A DNA stretch of 64,000 nt from Zanthoxylum bungeanum (GCA_019454045.1 SKCR01035568.1:180705-244704); one strand, 5' to 3'. Shown: positions 11,736 to 22,975, numbered from the stretch's first letter. Translations and numbers: made by a program. The notes: generated from the sequence alone by a model not told the origin.

Positions 11736-11736
11736 T

Positions 11737-13089
11737 TGTAGGCACTGAATTTTTGCATATAAGTCCCAATGATGAGTCTCGTATGGAGGCACTACTCTTT
11801 AGGTTGCGGAAGTCGCGGGAAACGAATGTCGGATGGGGAAATTCAGAATAAGTATGTCATTGGATTTAATTCACATGTTCACTGCTTTTGTTCGTACTGG
11901 TTCGTGAACACGTTTGAACGTCAAGTAGATGCGGGATTGCGGGCGTTTTTGTTGTAGCGTTCGAATTGGCGTTCGAACGGTGTCGGTACTTCTGGTTTTG
12001 TTGCTAGCCTCACGCCCAAGCCAATTAGCCCACCAAAACCCACCCAAAAATAATTAAAACATTTAAAACACAGGGTCACAAATTAAAAGAATATCCTTCC
12101 TAAATTAAATAAATCACATTCCAAATTAAATAAAATAAATCCAATCTAAATAATTCACATACCTAAATAAAACAAATCAAATATATCATCTTCCCAATCA
12201 AGCTCAATCATATCCCTAATTAAATAGACATTTTCCTTGTGATATACTAATTAGGAGATATCACCATTGATTGCATGATTCCCTTTCCTATTCACACAAG
12301 AGGAACCCTAGCCTTTGCCTATAAAAGAAGACACAAGCTCAACCTTTGCTCCCCCTAACAAACACGCCCAAAGAAAAAAAAAAGCAAGAAGCAAGCAAAT
12401 AATTTTCTCTTCTACTATACTCCATCATCACGGAAACATTCACGAAATAACACATCCATTGCCGCATCACGCAGCCCTCCATTCACCGAAAACACATACC
12501 CAAACCATAGCTTAAACCACCAAAAATCATAGCCCAAAACAGTCCCTGCAGTGACCGCAAAATAGCAGCCCCAATACCCCCTTAAAGAACGCCAAAATAG
12601 TCCATTAATACAGTGAAAATAGTGACCAGAAAATACAGCAAAAATAGCAGCAAAATAAAGTAAAAATAGCATTAAAACGGAGGAAACGACAGCTCAAAAC
12701 AGCGAAGCAGCGAACGAGAGCAGTGGACCAGTGAACCGGAGGAGTTGCGGAGCATCAACCCTTCCGACGGCCGTGTAACGCACTTTCGAGAGACGACCTA
12801 AGAGGTTAGACCTGAGGGCACCCTTCTTATTTATTCTCATATTTTTTGGTTATTAGGATTCCTTCGCATGAGAGTCGTTGTTGATATATGTTGTGGTCCT
12901 TGATTGAATGGAATATTGTCTTTCTTGTGGTATATCGGATGGAAACCCGGACGTAAATTCCATAGCCGAATCTGAATGGACGGTATTGCGGTTTGCACTC
13001 AGGATACAATGCCACGTACCACTTGAGAGATTCACACATTTCGTTTCATCCAACCTTGTATTCGAGCATGATTGGGTTGCTAGTATGTT
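11737..13089 (+). mobile_element. Ogre-type 5' LTR, part 1
   Basis: Colinear with 31489-32817 of the 3' LTR. It is cut at 13089 by the nested minus-strand element and resumes at 21980. A TATA box lies at 12320. The ORFs here (12315-12515, 12908-13300 and others) have no domain and run over repeat boundaries. Confidence 0.85.
12320..12327 (+). promoter_or_regulatory. TATA box of the Ogre-type 5' LTR
   Basis: TATAAAAG within CTTTGCCTATAAAAGAAGAC. The 3' LTR has the same box at 32063-32070. It lies about 585 bp from the LTR start, which puts the U3/R border near 12350. Confidence 0.65.
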
Positions 13090-16000
13090 TGTGGGAACAC
13101 AGAAACTGGGCGACACATGTTATTCCGAGCTCGCTGCCCGGTTGGGAGTACGGAGTAGCCCACAGGGGACTAAACCGGAGAATAATGGATTCACCACCCG
13201 GTGTGAATCGGGACAAATATTTAAAGCCGCACTCACCCCTCACAAGGGAAGACCTCAAACCGTTGGGTTCGGAATGGTCCCTTACTTATGCCACTTGTAA
13301 AAAAATGATTTGTGCAATAATCTTACCAAGCCTAAGCAACATATTTCCAAGGATAATTTACTCATAAGTTCGCATGCATAGGTACAAAGCCCATACCTAA
13401 GTGTACATATAACACATTTTTCATGTTTGCATACAATCTATTTGTATATAATCTATGTCTGAATTCATGCATAAAGATATATTGACATACGGAAGACATA
13501 CAATCTCACATTGGTAAGCACAGAAGCGCAAACACATAGCATTCATACAAGCATGCATATTAGGGAAAGACACTTAAGCGCATAATAGAAATAGATAACT
13601 AAAGAGGTAATACAAATGCATAAGGTAAAAATAGATAATTATATGCTAAGATAGACATGTCGTGATGTGATGTAGGAGGACCTGTTTACCGTGTGGCATT
13701 CGTGCGGTGTTCGTATACGCGTTCGAACGGTAAACAGAAGGTTCACGTTCGTATAGCGTTTGATAACACGTTCGAACGGGACCAGACAGAAAACATGTGT
13801 TCGTGTGGCGTTCTGAAACGCGTTCTAACGGGGTTACAGCAACGACCTCTAAAATACAGTAAACAACATGACACATACATGAATGGATGAATAGATGACA
13901 TCTAATAAATAATAACGGGCTAAAAGCGCGGCAAAGCATCGTGGTAAGGGATTTTAACCTCTCAAAATAGAGGACCTTTAATCGCACTTACAAAGCCCAT
14001 GCACAATCAACACAATACATATATAAAAATTAAAGACAATGATATCGGACTTCATATACCCGATTGAACACATCTTACATTCAACCGAATATACATCAAT
14101 CGGCGCGGCGAAGCATCATGGTAAAGGGTTTTAACCCCTCAAAATAGGGGACCTTTAATCCAACTTACTAAGCCCATGCGCTCGATCACATCATGCATAT
14201 AAAAAATAACATAAATAATATCGGACTTCGTATACCCGATTGAACACATCTTACATTCAACCGAATATACATCAACCGGCGCGGCAAAGCATCGTGGTAA
14301 AGGATTTTAACCCCTCAAAATAGGGGACCTTTAATCCAACTTACTAAGCCCATGCGCTCGATCACATCATTACATAAACAAATAACATGCGGAAATCAAG
14401 TAGCGAATAATAAACAAATCAAAACAACATAAAACGAAATATGCGCCGTTTACTCAAGTAGTACGTGGAGTTGTATCCCGAGTACAGATCATACTACCGT
14501 CCATTCGGAATCGGCTATGAAATTTATGTCCGGGTTTCCATCATATATACCACAAGAGGCGACACATTTTCTGTTTTACTCAAGGGCCACAACATACATC
14601 ATTCCACAATACATGCATTTACTATCTATTCAAGGGCCACAATCATGCATCAATAAAAGACTCTCATGCGATAAAAAATGAATAAAACAATTAAAAAGAT
14701 AGATGGAAATAATAGGAAAAGTATCCTCAGGTCTAACCTTTTATGTTAACTTTCGGACTCGCGTTTCACGGCCGTCGGAAGGGCTATCACTCCGCAACTC
14801 TTCCGGTTCACTGGATTAACATCTTAGCTCGCTGTTTTGTTATTTTGGTCGCTGTTTTCACTCTGTTTTACTGCTGTTTCTGGTCACGAATTAGGCTTGC
14901 TATTTTGCGGCTTTTATGGCTAAGATGCGGACTGTTTCGGGACTGTTTTGGTGACTGTTATGGGCTATTTTTGTCTCGTTTACTGGCTGATTTTTGGACT
15001 GTTTAAGGACTGTTTTGGGTCACTGTTTTGGAGGCTTTTTTAGGTGAGTTTTGTTTTGGTTGGAGTGTGCTGAGTCTATGGTTTTTGGCTACGTACAGGG
15101 TTGCACGTAAATGGGCTGGTGCGTGTGAGTTTATTCAAGTGGCGAAGGGCTGTGTTGCTTTGAGGCTGCAGTGTGATTGCTGGTTTTTGACATGAAGTGG
15201 GCTTGTGTGCGTGGCTAATTTAGGCGTGAGGCTGCAGTGTGATTTCTTTGTTGAAGCGGTGTGGGGCTGCAGGTTATCGTGAAGCGTAAGGAGTATTTGT
15301 GAGGGGGCAAGTGAGCAGAGGCAGTGAAGTTGGTGTGCTCTAGCCGAGAGCTGAGTGAGGAATGCTACGTGAATGTGTTTTTAGAGAGATGAGGGACGTG
15401 GCTATGTGAGGGTTTATTACTTGTTCGTGGGTTTAGTGAATGAGAGTGAGCAAGATGAGCCAAGGCTTTAGGGTTTATATGTTTTTGAGAGAGAAGAGAG
15501 ATGTATTTGTGTTTTTTTATCGTGAAAGAGGTCCTAGGGTTGCACCTTGTTGTTGTTATTTTTTATGTCACTGCCGAGTGAAAGGGGAGAGGCGTGAAGT
15601 GTATAAGAGGCGTGTGGGAGTGGACTGTGTTGGCTGCTGTTTGAATAAGGTTTAGTCGGTGGTGGGGTGACTTTGTGGCTATGTGTGTGTCGGTCAGAGG
15701 GGATGGCTTTTGGTGTGGTTTGTTTTGTTCGTGCTTTGTCGTGTGTGTTTCTTTTTTTGTTGGGTTTTTTGCCGTGTGAGAGAGAGAGATCCCTAGGGTT
15801 GGATTTGTGCTATTTTTATAGTGGGAGTGTAGGAGGATTAGGGTTTGCATGGATTTAAGAAGGAAATGGAGATTGTGTATTGAATAGGGATTTGATTTAG
15901 TGTCAAACAAGGAAAATACAAGATTGAGGGGGGACAAATTTAGGCTTGATTAGGAAGTTAGTATATTTAGTTTGTGTTGATTAGGCATACAATATTTTAA

Positions 16001-16452
16001 GTTAGGAATAATATTTGATTGATTGATTTTAACTTGGTATGATTATATTTCATGTTTTTTTATATTTGTTATATGACTTAATTAATATTTAATTTAATTT
16101 GGTATATGTTTTAATATTTTATTTAGTTTGGTATATTATTTAATTAATATTTAATTCAATTGGGTTGTATTTTGAGGGCCTTGGGCGTGTGGGCTTGCCT
16201 TAGTGGATTAGGTGTTGTGTTGGTTTGGTAAGTGGGTTTGGGCCAAGGTTAAATGGTTCTGGGTTTTTTAGGCTAAAGGTGTTTTAAAACGGAGGTCCAA
16301 CGAGCGAGCTTGGAGATGAACATGCGGAAAAAATTTAACGAAATGCTGATTCCCTTCCGAAAATCGTTTCCCGCAACTTCCTCGACTAAAAAGGTAGTGC
16401 CTCCAAATGAGACTCATCATAGGGACTCACATGCAAAAATACAATGCCTACA
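13090..16452 (-). mobile_element. 3' LTR of the gag-pol-less Ogre derivative
   Basis: 3363 bp, minus strand. Contents, as reverse complements of the host LTR: the terminal CTGTGT block, the GTTCGAAC array (13690-13850), three copies of the AAAGGTCC..GCCGCGCC unit (about 13915-14360), and a GT-rich half at 14740-16300. A possible TATAAAAAT is near 15815 on the minus strand. It ends CCTACA at 16452, next to the polypurine tract. ORFs such as 14743-15006 and 15563-15937 are low-complexity. Confidence 0.8.
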
Positions 16453-16473
16453 GTCACCCCCACTTTGATGGGA
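16453..16473 (-). other. Polypurine tract of the Ogre derivative
   Basis: The minus strand reads CCATCAAAGTGGGGGTGAC directly before the LTR edge. It matches the tract of the surrounding element at 31470-31488. Confidence 0.75.
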
Positions 16474-16574
16474 CTTGTGCAGTGTGTGACTTTGAACAAT
16501 CCTATCAAAGTTATGCAATGCATTTCTACTTACCTGGCTCGCCAGCTGTCGCTTAACTTACTTGTTATCCTGAG

Positions 16575-17600
16575 ATGCTTTGACCTTTGGGCTTTATTCC
16601 CGAACTTCGTTGAGAGAGAGCTTTATTCTCTTGGGCTTTATTCCTGAGCTGTTTTGCAAGTGGGCTTTATTCCTCTAGGCTTTGCTCCTGAATCGTGTAA
16701 AGATAGGGCTTTATTCCCCTGGGCCTTGTTCCCGAGCTGTATTGAAGGTGGCTATATTCCTCTAGGCTTTTTTCCAAACTGTATCAAGATAGGGCTTTAT
16801 TCCTCTAGGCTTTATTCCCGAGCTGTGTTAAGGTAGAGCTTTATTCCCATGGGCCTTGTTCCCGAATTGTGTTAAGATAGGGCTTTATTCCTCTAGGCTT
16901 TATTCCCGAACTGTGTTAAGATAGAGATTTATTCCCCTGGGCCTCGTTCCCGAACTACTTAAAGATAGGGCTTTATTCCCTTGGGCCTTGTTCCCGAACT
17001 GTGTCAAGATAAGGCTTTATTCCCCTAGGCTTTGTTCCCGAACTGTGCTGAGAGAGAGCTTTATTCTCTGGGCTGTATTCCCGAACTGTGCTGAGAGATG
17101 GCTTTATTCCTTTGGGCTGTATTCGCGAACTGCGCTGAGAGATGGCTTTATTCCTCTGTGCTGTATTCCCGAACTGTGCTGAGAGAGAGCTTTATTCCTC
17201 TGGGCTGTATTCCCGAACTGTGTTGAGAGATGGCTTTATTCCTCTAGGCTATATTCTCGAACTGTACTGAGAGAGAGCTTTATTCTCCTGGGCTGTATTC
17301 CCGAACTGTGTCAAGATAGGGCTTTATTCCCCTAGGCTTTGTTCCCGAACTATGTTAAGGTAGGGCTTTATTCCCCTAGGCCTTGTTCTCGAACTGTGTT
17401 GAATGTGAGCTTTATTCCCGAACTGTACTGAGAGAGAGCTTTATTCTCCTGGGCTGTATTCCCGAACTGTGTCAAGATAGGGCTTTATTCCCCTAGGCTT
17501 TGTTCCCGAACTATGTTAAGGTAGGGCTTTATTCCCCTGATCTGAGCTGACTGTTGCCTTTGTTCCTGAATTGTACTGAATGTGGGCTTTATTCCCGAAT
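16575..17600 (-). repeat. Tandem array of about 44-bp units
   Basis: More than twenty degenerate copies of a unit containing GGGCTTTATTCCC, a GGGCC/GGGCTTTGTTCCCG variant and AACTGTGTTAAGATA. Periodicity is close to 44 bp. The six ORFs over it read through repeated units and do not code for anything recognisable. Confidence 0.85.
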
Positions 17601-18084
17601 TGAGCTGACTGTGGGCTTTGTTCCTGAAACTGATGTTGATGCTAATGTGGGCCTCGCCCCCAGAGTGCCATACTCAAAACTCAAACTCAAATGGGCCTCA
17701 ACCCTGGGATTATTACCCGAATTCGATACTGTGCTTTTCACCGTTTCTGATTAGCTTGTTCTTTGCCGCTTTCTCTTTTCTTCTTCAAAACCTGCGAATA
17801 CAAAACAAACACAAAATGAATGCTAAAATATGTTACGTGTATGCATGCATGCATGAGTGTGCTCCATTTTGGAGCGCCATTTTCGGTATCTATTGTGTGT
17901 GTTCCATTTTAGAGCACCATTTTCGGCCTCTGTTATGGTAGCGGTCCATTTCTGAACCGTGTTGTCCGAGAATGTGGCTCATTTTTTAGCCTTTACTTGA
18001 TGAGGTGGTCTTTGCCGCTACAATCCTGTGAATACAAAACAAAAATTGTATATATATAATATGTATGCATGTATGTATGGATGC
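17601..18084 (-). other. Spacer with duplicated post-pol blocks
   Basis: Between the two arrays lie two copies (17748-17850 and 18000-18085) of the block that follows pol in the host element: TTTGCCGCT, TGAATACAAAAC and a GCATGCATGCATG stretch. A third copy is at 19012-19125. On the minus strand each has a T-rich run ending in CAG or CACAG. Confidence 0.65.
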
Positions 18085-18975
18085 ATGATGCTGATGTGGG
18101 ATTCGCCCCCTAAACCGACACTGATATGGGCATCGCCCCCAAACTGACACTGATATGGGCCTCGCCCCCAAACTGATACTGATATGGGCCTCGCCCCCAA
18201 ACTGATACTGATAAGGGCCTCGCCCCTAAACTGATACTGATATGGGCCTCGCCCCCAAATCGATGCGGATGTGGTCCTCGACCCTCGGGACTCATCCCCA
18301 AACTGATACTGATATGGGCCTCGGCCCTGAGAATCATCCCCAAATTGATACTAATGTAGGCCTCGGCCCTGGGACTCATCCCCAAACTGATGCTGATGTG
18401 GGCCTCACCCCCAACTGATACTTATATAGGCCTCGACCCTCAGGACTCATCCCCAAACTGATACTGATGTGGGCCTCGGCCTTGGGACTCATCCCCAAAC
18501 TGATACTAATGTAGGCCTCGGCCCTGGGACTCATCCCCAAACTGATGCTGATGTGGGCCTCGGCCCTAACTGATACTGACATGGGCCTCGCCCCCAGACT
18601 GATACTAATATGGGCCTCGCCCCAAGCTGATACTGATGTGGGCCTCCCCCCAACTGATACTGATATGGGCCTCGCCCCCAGACTGATACTTATATGGGCC
18701 TCGCCCTAACTGATACTGATATAGGCCTCGCCCCAAACTGATATTGATGTGGGCCTCGCCCTCGACTGGTACTAATATGGGCCTCGCCCCCAGCTGATAC
18801 TGATGTAGGCCTCACCCCCAACTGATACTAATATGGGCCTCACCCCCATACTGATACTGTTGATATGGGCCTCGCCCCCAAACTGATACTGATATAGGCC
18901 TTGCCCCCAGACTGATACTGATATGGGCCTCGCCCTAAACTGATACTGATATGGGCCTCAACCCTGTGATTCATT
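18085..18975 (-). repeat. Tandem array of about 30-bp units
   Basis: About 28 degenerate copies of CTGATACTGATATGGGCCTC followed by GCCCCCAAA, some carrying an extra GGGACTCATCCCC insert. On the minus strand this is the GGGGGCGAGGCCC..ATCAGTATCAG unit found in about ten copies at 30775-31370 of the surrounding element. Confidence 0.85.
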
Positions 18976-19011
18976 CCTGAAAACTGCTGACAATGTACTG
19001 TTGCTGCTTCT

Positions 19012-19335
19012 GGTTGGCTTGCATTTGCCGCTTTCTCTTTTTCTCCGTTGAAACCTTTGAATACAAAACAAAACAAACACAAAAAGGAATGCAAAATACG
19101 TTACGTGTATGCATGCATGCATGATTGAGTTTCCTATCCCGTTGGGTTAGGTCTTCTGCCGGTACTCTTGGTGGCTGCTCAGTCTTTTGACAAGTCTACC
19201 CTCTTCCCTAACCAACGGGTATCTATGATGGCTTTCAAGACAAAAGGGGGTTAACATGGTACATGTATGCATGAGGTTCATGTGATGCATGAGATGCATG
19301 CGATACAAGAAATATATCAACTCGTTAAAATTTTC
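19012..19335 (-). pseudogene. Deletion junction: leader fused to post-pol sequence
   Basis: On the minus strand, 19335-19190 matches the end of the host element's leader. Its frame reads CLESHHRYPLVREEGRLVKR, like the RWVRKERRLIKR before gag at 24585-24620. At about 19185-19165 it changes to the text that in the host follows the pol stop (GGCAGAAGACCTAACCCAAC, 30603). About 19 bp at the joint match neither side. All of gag-pol, about 6 kb, is missing. Confidence 0.75.
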
Positions 19336-19339
19336 ACAC

Positions 19340-19800
19340 AAATCGGCCCATCATCATTTTAGAAGCTTTTGGGCTAACTGTCATAGGAGTGAACTCGTCC
19401 CAGTTTAAATGGCCCAACAAGTTCACATCTCATGGCAAGAAGTCCAACCGTATCCAAATGATAATGTTCCTAAACACAAACATATAATGGCCCATTGGCG
19501 TTTTAGAAGCTTTTGGCCCAATCATCGTAAGATACGTTCTTGTCCCAGTTTAAATGGCCCAACAAGCCCATACCTCATGAAAAAAGGTCCGAATGGACCC
19601 AAACGACAATGTTCCCAAACACAAGCATACAGAAATAATTTCTACAGAGTGGCCCATCAACATTTCAGAAGATTTTGGCCCAATTGTCATAGGATACGAA
19701 CTCGCCCCAGTTTAAATGGCCCAACAAGTTCACATTTCTGACAAGAAGCCCAACTGCATCCAAATGAGGATGGTCCACAAGCACAAGGAAATAGTTGTTA
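19340..19800 (-). repeat. Leader tandem repeats, about 145-160 bp, three copies
   Basis: Copies begin near 19345, 19489 and 19651, each with GGCCCATC, TTTTAGAAGCTTTTGG, CCCAGTTTAAATGGCCCAAC and an AAGTCCAAC..CCAAATGA part. The same unit is doubled with a 162-bp period in the host element's leader (24087 and 24249). Confidence 0.8.
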
Positions 19801-20250
19801 TAGGCCATACAATTCCGGTCTACGTGTGGGTTTACGGGAGTGTAGACAAAGACTCTCGCTGGCGAAGGATTACCCACAACTAGGTCTCCCCACTCAAGGG
19901 TTCAAGCGACCAAGTGAGCGTACCCTTTTTTATACCTTACGATTCCCCAGAGGGAGGGTGGAGCGAGGCTCTCTTAAGTACCCTAGCCTCTTAGGCTCTT
20001 ATCGCTTGGTGACAGGAATAAACAACGGGTCCTCCAAATTAGTCCATCACAGTAAGGTACAAGTAGATGATTATCTAGGTGTCTTCACAGCTTTTCCTTC
20101 TAGAAAGGTAGTGAGTGAAGGAAGACACCAAACCATTACCCATCCTAAACAATATGCCTTTGATTAAACCCATTTTAACTCACAGTAGACACAATTAATT
20201 AAAGCACAAATCATAATATTACAAGACATTATTTCGGGGCTGATTCTCTA
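19801..20250 (-). other. Leader of the Ogre derivative
   Basis: Non-coding. It is the reverse complement of 23560-24060 of the surrounding element, with landmarks CACTCAAGGG, GCGACCAAGTGAGCGTACCC and the AGGGAGGGTGGAGCGA word. It follows the primer site. Confidence 0.7.
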
Positions 20251-20268
20251 TCCCCAGTGGAGTCGCCA
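20251..20268 (-). other. Primer-binding site of the Ogre derivative
   Basis: The minus strand reads TGGCGACTCCACTGGGGA, three bases inside the LTR edge at 20272. It differs by one base from the host element's TGGTGACTCCACTGGGGA. I recall this as the Ogre-type tRNA-Arg primer site; the tRNA identity is from memory. Confidence 0.75.
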
Positions 20269-20271
20269 GAC

Positions 20272-21974
20272 TGTAGAACATAGAAATAGGTGACGCTGTT
20301 CCAGGCTCGCGGCCCGGTCGGGAGTACTGAGTAGCCCGCGGGGGACTAAACCGGAGAATAATGGAGTCGCCACCCGGTGTGAACCGGGAAAATGATTTAA
20401 GGCCGCACTCACCCCTCTCAAGGGAAGACCTCAAACCATTGGGTTCAGAATGGTCCCTTACTTATATCACTTGTAATGAACGGATTTGTGAAATTTTAAC
20501 CAAGTCTACTCAACATACATTTGCAAGAAGGTAACCTACACCTAAATTCGTACACAGCTTAAATCTAAGTTTACATGCTTTCTAAGCTATTAATTCATGC
20601 AAGGTAAAATGGATAATATGCTAGATTATCAATTCATGCGAAAAGACGTAAGTAACATGCCTTCTAAATTACTAATTCGTGTGAGGTAAAATAAACGACA
20701 TGCCAAATTATTTATTCATGTGAAGAAAGATAAATAACATGTGCCCTTAGGTCTAACCTTTTGTGTCGTCTCTTGCTGTTTTGTTCGCTGTTTCCACTTC
20801 GTTTCGTCTGCGATTTCCGTTGCATTTTCTGGTCACTGCTTCAAGTGTGTTAAGGGGCTGATTTGTGTAGTTTTTGCGGACAATTTCTGGGCTATTTCAA
20901 GGTCTAATATGCGTGCAATTTTGGGCAGTGAGGGTAGGGATTATTCGGCAGTTGGAATGATTTACTGGCTGTGTTGCGTGAGGCAGTTTACTGGGCTGCT
21001 GTTCAGGGGTATTTCAGTGTGAATCAAGGGCTGTCTCATGGGCTGTTATATGGCTTGTTAAGGGCGTGAGTGGGGCTGGTTATTGGACTGTCATTTTCGA
21101 TGGTTGCAAGGCAGTTTTGAGGGGTAATTTTCGGTGATTAGGGGTTGCTATATGGGGTGAATTTTGGTAATTATGGAAGATTTTGGAGGCAGAATTTGGT
21201 AGTTACAGGGATGATTTTCAGTGCAGTTTGTATTGGTAAAAGGGGACAGTTTGGATGTGAATTGAGGCTACTATATGAGGCTATTTTAGGTGGATTGTGA
21301 CTGCTATTCAGGGGGTTATTTTCGGTGGTTTGGGACTGTTATTTAGGGAGTTATGTGCGTGAATGAGGGCTTGGTTTTGAGGGGGTGTTTCCTAATCGAT
21401 GTGGGACTAAGGTTGATGGCTGAATATGAGGTGTGTTTGTGTGTGAAGTGTTGAGAAATTAAGGGTGAAGTGTTTCCTAATCGATATGGGATTGAGGGGT
21501 TGTTGGAGGGGCTGTTAGACGTGAGGTTGAGGGGCTGATTCAAGGCAGTTAAGGGGTGTGAAAATGGTTCTGAATGAGGGCTTAATGGGGCGCTGAACTG
21601 GGCAGAATGTGGGAGCTAAATTGGACAGTTTGTATGTTGGTTCCAGGGGCTGGTCGAAGGGTGTTTTGGGGCATTATTTGCGTTAGTTTGGGGGGCTGTT
21701 TTGGTGATGGTTTGGTTTCATGGGTTTTAGGTGTGGGCTTTGGTGTCTAGGTGAGCTTAGAGCGATTTGCGGGGGTTTTGGGCCAAGAACGGGCCTCGAA
21801 ACGAAGATTCAACAAGCGAAATTCGAGCTAATTCAGCGAATTAAATCCAATAATGTGTCAATTCTTGACTTTTCCTTTCCGACGACCGTTTTCCATGACT
21901 TCCACGACTTAAAAGGTAGTGCCTCCAAATGAGACTCATCATAGGGACTCACATGCAAAAATGCAATGCCTACA
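20272..21974 (-). mobile_element. 5' LTR of the gag-pol-less Ogre derivative (shortened)
   Basis: 1703 bp, about half the length of its partner at 13090-16452. The terminal 250 bp (20272-20520) and the GT-rich half (20741-21920) match the partner. The GTTCGAAC array and the three AAAGGTCC units in between are missing, replaced by about 200 bp with repeated AATTCATGCAAGG-like words. Confidence 0.75.
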
Positions 21975-22049
21975 ATGTTATTTATTATTTAAGCATGATT
22001 TAGTCGTTAGTATGCTATTACTTTCTGCATGTTACTTATTTATGCATGA

Positions 22050-22485
22050 TGATATAGTGCGCATGGGCAAATCAAGTTGGATTAAAGGTCCTCCATTTTG
22101 AGGGATAAAAAGCCCAAGGGCTACCTTTGCCACGACGTTTTGTCGCGCCGGACGGAGTATGTTTGATTGAATGTGAGATATGTTTAATCGAGCATATGAG
22201 GTCCTATATTATTGTTGTCTTTATTTTATATGCATTGTAATATAATGCGCATGGGCTAACTATGGTAGATTAAAGGTCCTCTATTCGAGGGAAATGCCTG
22301 AAGGCTACCTTTACCACGATGTTTTGCCGCGCCTTTTATTATGTCATTTACCATTTGCATATCATTGCTTTATTTACGCATGCATTGCATTCTTGTGCGC
22401 ATGGGCTAACTAGGGTGGATTAAAGGTCCTCTATTCGAGGGAAATGCCTAAAGGCTACCTTTTCCATGATGTTTTGCCGCGCCGG
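22050..22485 (+). repeat. Three LTR-internal repeats with ATTAAAGGTCCTC
   Basis: Units begin at about 22056, 22246 and 22396. Each contains GCGCATGGG, GATTAAAGGTCCTC, GGCTACCTTT, CCA(C/T)GA(C/T)GTTTTG and CGCGCC. The 3' LTR has the same three units (32896, 33083, 33233). Confidence 0.85.
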
Positions 22486-22599
22486 ACGAGGTTAACTCGA
22501 TTGAATGTGAAATGTGTTCCATCGGGCACACAAGGTCCTACATTGTGTATTTGTTTATCCATATATATGTGTTTGTGTCATTTCAGATGCCATTTTGGC

Positions 22600-22975
22600 A
22601 ATCTCGTTCGAACACTTTTCCAAATGCTACACGAACGTATACATCCTGCCTCATTCCATTCGAACACGTTTACGAACGCTACACAAACGCATGCATTATG
22701 TCTTATTTTTATTCGAACGCGTCTCAGAACGCTACTCGAACGCTTGCATTCTGTTTACCATTCGAACGTGTTTACGAATGCTACTCGAACGTGCATGTAT
22801 TTTATTGTATCATGCATCAGGTCTCATCTCGTTCGAACGCGTTATCAAACGCTATACGAACGCGGAAATTCTATTTATCGTTCGAACACGTTATGAAACG
22901 TTACTCGAACGCTTGCATTCTGTTTACCGTTCGAACTCGTTTACGAATGCTACACGAATGCGCACACACTGGACA
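22600..22975 (+). repeat. GTTCGAAC palindrome array in the LTR
   Basis: About seven units of roughly 55 bp built from CGTTCGAACGCGTTTACGAA and CGCTACTCGAACGC-like text. The core GTTCGAAC is an 8-bp palindrome. Matching arrays are at 33438-33800 (3' LTR) and, inverted, at 13690-13850. Confidence 0.85.

Larger units (their letters stand above)
10183..11736 (-). mobile_element. 5' LTR of the Athila-like element, part 1
   Basis: The inner edge is TGGCCAGCG at 10183 and the LTR continues to the Ogre-type insertion at 11737; the remaining 429 bp are at 36536-36964 (total about 1.98 kb). It aligns in order with the solo LTR 33828-35982. Shared parts are the CACACACAT/GCAAGCGCAC edge, a CCTATAAATT TATA box on the minus strand (11421-11428), GTCGCGAC words and repeated ACACGTGGC. 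Minus-strand ORFs in 11443-11792 are three frames of the same CACGTGGC repeats and are not genes. Confidence 0.8.
13090..21974 (-). mobile_element. Gag-pol-less derivative of the Ogre-type element
   Basis: An 8885-bp minus-strand insertion in the 5' LTR of the surrounding element, running from TGTGGG at 13090 to CCTACA at 21974. ATGTT is duplicated at 13085-13089 and 21975-21979; the undisturbed site is visible in the 3' LTR near 32815. It has both LTRs, a primer site (20251-20268), a leader with the same repeats as the host element, and expanded tandem arrays before the polypurine tract. Gag and pol are absent: the leader (about 19200) passes directly into sequence that in the host element follows the pol stop. 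It must have moved with proteins supplied in trans. Confidence 0.85.

Noticed and set aside
11443..11792. Minus-strand ORFs of 85-108 codons
   Set aside because: Three frames of the same CACGTGGC-rich LTR segment running across the insertion border at 11737.
17986..19094. Glycine/serine-rich minus-strand ORFs and regular spacing resembling a CRISPR array
   Set aside because: The repeats are contiguous and degenerate with no unique spacers, and the surroundings are plant retrotransposons.
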